Source: Arthrobacter sp. Alg241-R88
GTDB lineage: Bacteria; Actinomycetota; Actinomycetes; Actinomycetales; Micrococcaceae
Reading direction: 5' to 3'
NCBI RefSeq assembly: GCF_900537115.1
Contig: NZ_UNRG01000004.1
Span: forward strand, 5-64,004
DNA length: 64,000 bases
Part shown: positions 61,899 to 64,000 of the stretch, in pieces
Layout: the number at the start of each line of letters is the position of its first letter
Position numbering within the stretch: the stretch's first letter is position 1
Translations under genes and position numbers: made by a program
The notes under the pieces: model-generated
The model's input: the letters and a program-made list of their open reading frames with translations, nothing else
What the model was told of the DNA's origin: nothing
The model's database searches: none

Positions 61899-62291
61899 AT
61901 GACCATCGTGGTGGGATACGTCCCGACCCCCGAGGGCGAAGCAGCCCTGACCCAGGCCATCCACGAAGCCCGGAAGAGCAACACCACCCTGCTGGTTATC
62001 AACTCGTCCAAGGGCGACGCTCTGGTGGACAACCGCTACGCCCAGGAGCCGGAGATCCAGAGCATCGAGGACCGGCTGGCCACCCAGGGCATCGACCACG
62101 TGATCAAGCAGCCGGTCCGTGGCCACGATGCCGCCGCAGAGGTGTTGGATGCCGCAGAGGAGAACAACGCCGAGCTGATCGTGATTGGCCTGCGCCGGCG
62201 TACGCCGGTGGGCAAGCTCATCATGGGCAGCGTATCGCAGCGGATTCTGTTGGAGGCGGACTGCCCGGTCCTGGCGGTAAAGGCCGGTTAG
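61899..62291 (+). CDS. universal stress protein, single domain
   Basis: A 130-residue Usp protein: IVVGYVPTPEGEAALTQAI at the start and VIGLRRRTPVGKLIMGSVSQRILLEADCPVLAVK at the end, the ATP-binding half of the Usp fold in a slightly changed form. I chose the ATG at 61899 because aaaggaga precedes it; an earlier in-frame start has none. It ends 1 nt before the convergent FAA-hydrolase gene. Confidence 0.92.
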   Translation: MTIVVGYVPTPEGEAALTQAIHEARKSNTTLLVINSSKGDALVDNRYAQEPEIQSIEDRLATQGIDHVIKQPVRGHDAAAEVLDAAEENNAELIVIGLRRRTPVGKLIMGSVSQRILLEADCPVLAVKAG

Positions 62292-62292
62292 G

Positions 62293-63225
62293 CTAGCGGG
62301 ACTGCAGCTGCCCCTGCGGCTTTTCCTGTTCCTGCGCCGCAGGCTGCCCGGTCCGGGGCTGCCCTGCACGGTAAAGTTCCTGGCGCTGGCGTCCCAGCCC
62401 CTCTACCTCCACCTCGACGACATCGCCCGGCTGGAGGTAGGGGAAGCGGCCGCTCAGCGCCACCCCCTCTGGAGTCCCGGTGAGAATCACATCGCCGGGC
62501 TCCAGTCGCATGTACTGGCTGCAGTGGTGGACCAGTGTGGGTGGGTCAAAAATGAGTTCCGACGTGCTGGAGTCCTGCCGCGCTTCCCCGTTAACCCAGC
62601 TGCGCAGCCGAAGGTTGCCGCCGTCGGTGTCGTCTGCCGGGACAAGCCATGGGCCCAGCGGCGTTGAACCAGGCAGCGTCTTGCCCTTGGTCCACTGCCC
62701 GGCAGCCCCCGGAAGCTGGTACTCCCGCTCGGAGAAGTCGTTGGCCGTGACGTAGCCGGCGATGCACTGCTGTGCCTCGGCCACGGACCCGAGGTAGCTG
62801 GCTTCCCTGCCGATCACGATGCCCAGTTCCACCTCCCAGTCATATTTACTGGAGTGCGGCGGCACGGGGGCGGGGTCGTAGGGCCCCGTTACCGTGTTGG
62901 CGGGCTTGAGGAACACCACAGGAATTTCCGGTGGTGCCGAGCCGGACTCAGCCGCGTGGGCGGCATAGTTCATGCCGATGCCCACCACTGCTCCCGGGCG
63001 TGCCAGTGGTGGCCCGATGCGCAGGGCGGCTGCTTCTGTGAGGACCGGCAAGGTACCTTCATCCAGTGCTTCCCGGATTTTGCCCAGCCCTCCCGCTGCC
63101 AGGAAGTCGCCGTCCACATCGCGGGTGAGGGGCAGGAGGCTGAAGTACCGTTCGGATCCGTCTGGGGCTGACACCAGGACGGCCGGCTCCTCATTGCCGG
63201 CGTCCCCAAGGCGCATGATCTTCAT
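62293..63225 (-). CDS. fumarylacetoacetate hydrolase family protein
   Basis: A 310-residue protein of the FAH family, which splits or hydrates beta-keto or 2-oxo acids with a metal ion. Metal residues are in DWEVELGIVIGR, DFSEREYQ and the GKTLPGSTPLGPWLVP block; ILTGTPEGVALSGRFPYLQPGD closes the site. The last 30 residues are a Gln-rich tail. The start has aaggaa. It could be a 2-oxohept-3-ene-dioate hydratase or an acylpyruvase; the substrate is not known. Confidence 0.9.
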   Translation of the reverse strand: MKIMRLGDAGNEEPAVLVSAPDGSERYFSLLPLTRDVDGDFLAAGGLGKIREALDEGTLPVLTEAAALRIGPPLARPGAVVGIGMNYAAHAAESGSAPPEIPVVFLKPANTVTGPYDPAPVPPHSSKYDWEVELGIVIGREASYLGSVAEAQQCIAGYVTANDFSEREYQLPGAAGQWTKGKTLPGSTPLGPWLVPADDTDGGNLRLRSWVNGEARQDSSTSELIFDPPTLVHHCSQYMRLEPGDVILTGTPEGVALSGRFPYLQPGDVVEVEVEGLGRQRQELYRAGQPRTGQPAAQEQEKPQGQLQSR

Positions 63226-63450
63226 ACAGGAATTCCTTCTTTCTGGAGCCGGATCGCAGGTGGACTACCACCATGGTGGCCGAGGCGGGTTGGCTTCCGC
63301 CACCGCACCATTTGTGACTGCACTTCCGCGTGTCTGTAGGGCTTCCCTTGCCCGCCCCTCTGGCTCTTGATAGGGCAGTCATCTGACATTAGGGCGCTCG
63401 GCCGGTAGACTGGGCAGGCCCTGGGGGACAAACCACAGAAAGTTCAGTAC

Positions 63451-63708
63451 ATGTCTACAGCCACTTTGGAACGCGTTCCGGCATCCGTATCCGCGGAAGA
63501 GCCGCTGAACCGGACCATCGACCTGGAGTTTTCCACTGCAGGCGAAATGCACGCTGGCCTGGAAGAGGCCGTTGCCGAGCTGATCGAGGTAGCTGCGAAG
63601 GACTCCTCCTGCGGAATCCTGGTTACCCGGCTGCACCCCGGCCGATACACGGTAGCGCTGGATGAATCAGTGCCGTTCGGCGAAACCTACGAGGCCATCG
63701 CTGCCTAA
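63451..63708 (+). CDS. small uncharacterised protein
   Basis: An 85-residue acidic, soluble protein: PLNRTIDLEFSTAGEMHAGL, VAELIEVAAKDSSCGILVTRL and YTVALDESVPFGETYEA. The regular strand/helix/strand pattern and base use match neighbouring real genes, and a strong terminator follows, so it is probably a true gene. No family is recognised. Confidence 0.7.
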   Translation: MSTATLERVPASVSAEEPLNRTIDLEFSTAGEMHAGLEEAVAELIEVAAKDSSCGILVTRLHPGRYTVALDESVPFGETYEAIAA

Positions 63709-63742
63709 CAGTTTGCGACAAACGCCTCTGCAGCGCAGCAAA

Positions 63743-63788
63743 CAAAAGTCCCCGCCCTGCGTCAAGCAGCGGCGGGGACTTTTGTTTT
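63743..63788. terminator. strong bidirectional terminator
   Basis: caaaagtccccgcc (63743-63756) and ggcggggacttttg (63771-63784) form a 14-bp perfect stem, with an inner ctgc/gcag, followed by tttt at 63785-63788 on the plus strand; the minus strand also has T-rich flanks. It serves the small protein gene and the convergent partial gene. Confidence 0.9.
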
Positions 63789-63804
63789 GGAAATGCGAAG
63801 GCTG

Positions 63805-64000
63805 TCAGCCGCGGCGTACCTGCACGCCGTCGGACTTCAGAAAAAGCTGCTTCTCAGTTGGACCAGCCGGCACAAGCCACAGAACGTTTCCGCTCTGGGA
63901 CACTTCTTCCACCTCGCCGGTGGCCACCACATGCGCCTGCTTGATGATCTCGACGCTTTCCCCGGCCTGAAGAGTCCTCCAGTCGGTAACCGCGGCGGAA
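63805..64000 (-). CDS. uncharacterised protein, C-terminal part (cut by the window end)
   Basis: On the minus strand a frame is open from the window end to TGA at 63805-63807, at least 64 residues: WRTLQAGESVEIIKQAHVVATG, VEEVSQSGNVLWLVPAG and EKQLFLKSDGVQVRRG. This looks like a small beta-barrel protein of unknown family. The start is outside the window. Confidence 0.65.
   Translation of the reverse strand, partial: SAAVTDWRTLQAGESVEIIKQAHVVATGEVEEVSQSGNVLWLVPAGPTEKQLFLKSDGVQVRRG

Overview
The window is a contiguous piece of a high-GC actinobacterial chromosome. Gene content and protein style fit the Micrococcaceae, most likely Arthrobacter, Pseudarthrobacter or a close relative. Signs of this are a DUF3151 protein beside class II fructose-bisphosphate aldolase, a TipA-type MerR regulator, an Asp23/DUF2273/AmaP-like envelope operon, a sugar ABC importer with no ATPase gene of its own, and many genes whose -10 box lies only 6-7 nt before the start codon (leaderless transcripts). 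The genus is inferred from content; no 16S gene is present.

Layout. 1-0.7 kb: 3' end of an IS30-type transposase. 0.7-8.2 kb: housekeeping genes (DUF3151, fba, a SpoU methyltransferase, a HAD phosphatase, an exported alpha/beta hydrolase, a STAS-like protein, a GAF-ANTAR regulator, pyrE, nadE). 8.2-12 kb: an IclR regulator divergent from a CoA-transferase (two subunits) and thiolase operon, with two matching 15-bp operator-like palindromes. 12-15.4 kb: ankyrin lipoprotein and secreted HbpS/GlcG protein, divergent from a histidine kinase/response regulator pair, an arrangement like the haem-sensing HbpS-SenS-SenR system. 15.4-22.5 kb: cold shock protein, TipA-type regulator, SDR, acyl-CoA dehydrogenase with MarR, DedA, an XRE-cupin regulator divergent from a thioredoxin-reductase-like enzyme. 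22.4-26.9 kb: valine catabolism operon mmsA, 3-hydroxyisobutyryl-CoA hydrolase, mmsB, enoyl-CoA hydratase. 27-33.4 kb: xthA, a hypothetical gene, and a LacI-controlled alpha-glucoside-type ABC importer.

33.5-36.2 kb: five translationally coupled Asp23/AmaP-type envelope genes and tRNAs Phe, Asp, Glu. 36.4-41.6 kb: a PolX-like protein lacking the polymerase core, DMT exporter, metallopeptidase, CDF metal exporter, secreted NlpC/P60 hydrolase. 41.6-48.7 kb: LolA-like protein with an ABC exporter, a PEP-synthase/rifampin-phosphotransferase-like enzyme behind a tandem Usp protein. 49-56 kb: a short flavoprotein-like gene with a structured leader, CopC, purine permease, Na+/H+ antiporter, hutG, and a lipoprotein coupled to a second CDF transporter. 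56-61.8 kb: CitA/CitB-like two-component system divergent from tctCBA (tricarboxylate uptake). 61.8-64 kb: Usp, FAA-hydrolase family enzyme, an 85-residue hypothetical protein and a gene cut by the window end.

Two gene-free stretches exceed 300 bases: 48662-49073, which holds a possible structured leader, and 58359-58668, the divergent citA/tctC promoter region. Otherwise the window is densely packed, with many overlapping stop/start codons. The most system-like observation is the HbpS-type sensor locus with an added ankyrin lipoprotein. Next are the TipA internal start, the lipoprotein-CDF pair and a 35-nt dispersed repeat present at both ends of the window. No CRISPR array, prophage or defence island was seen.
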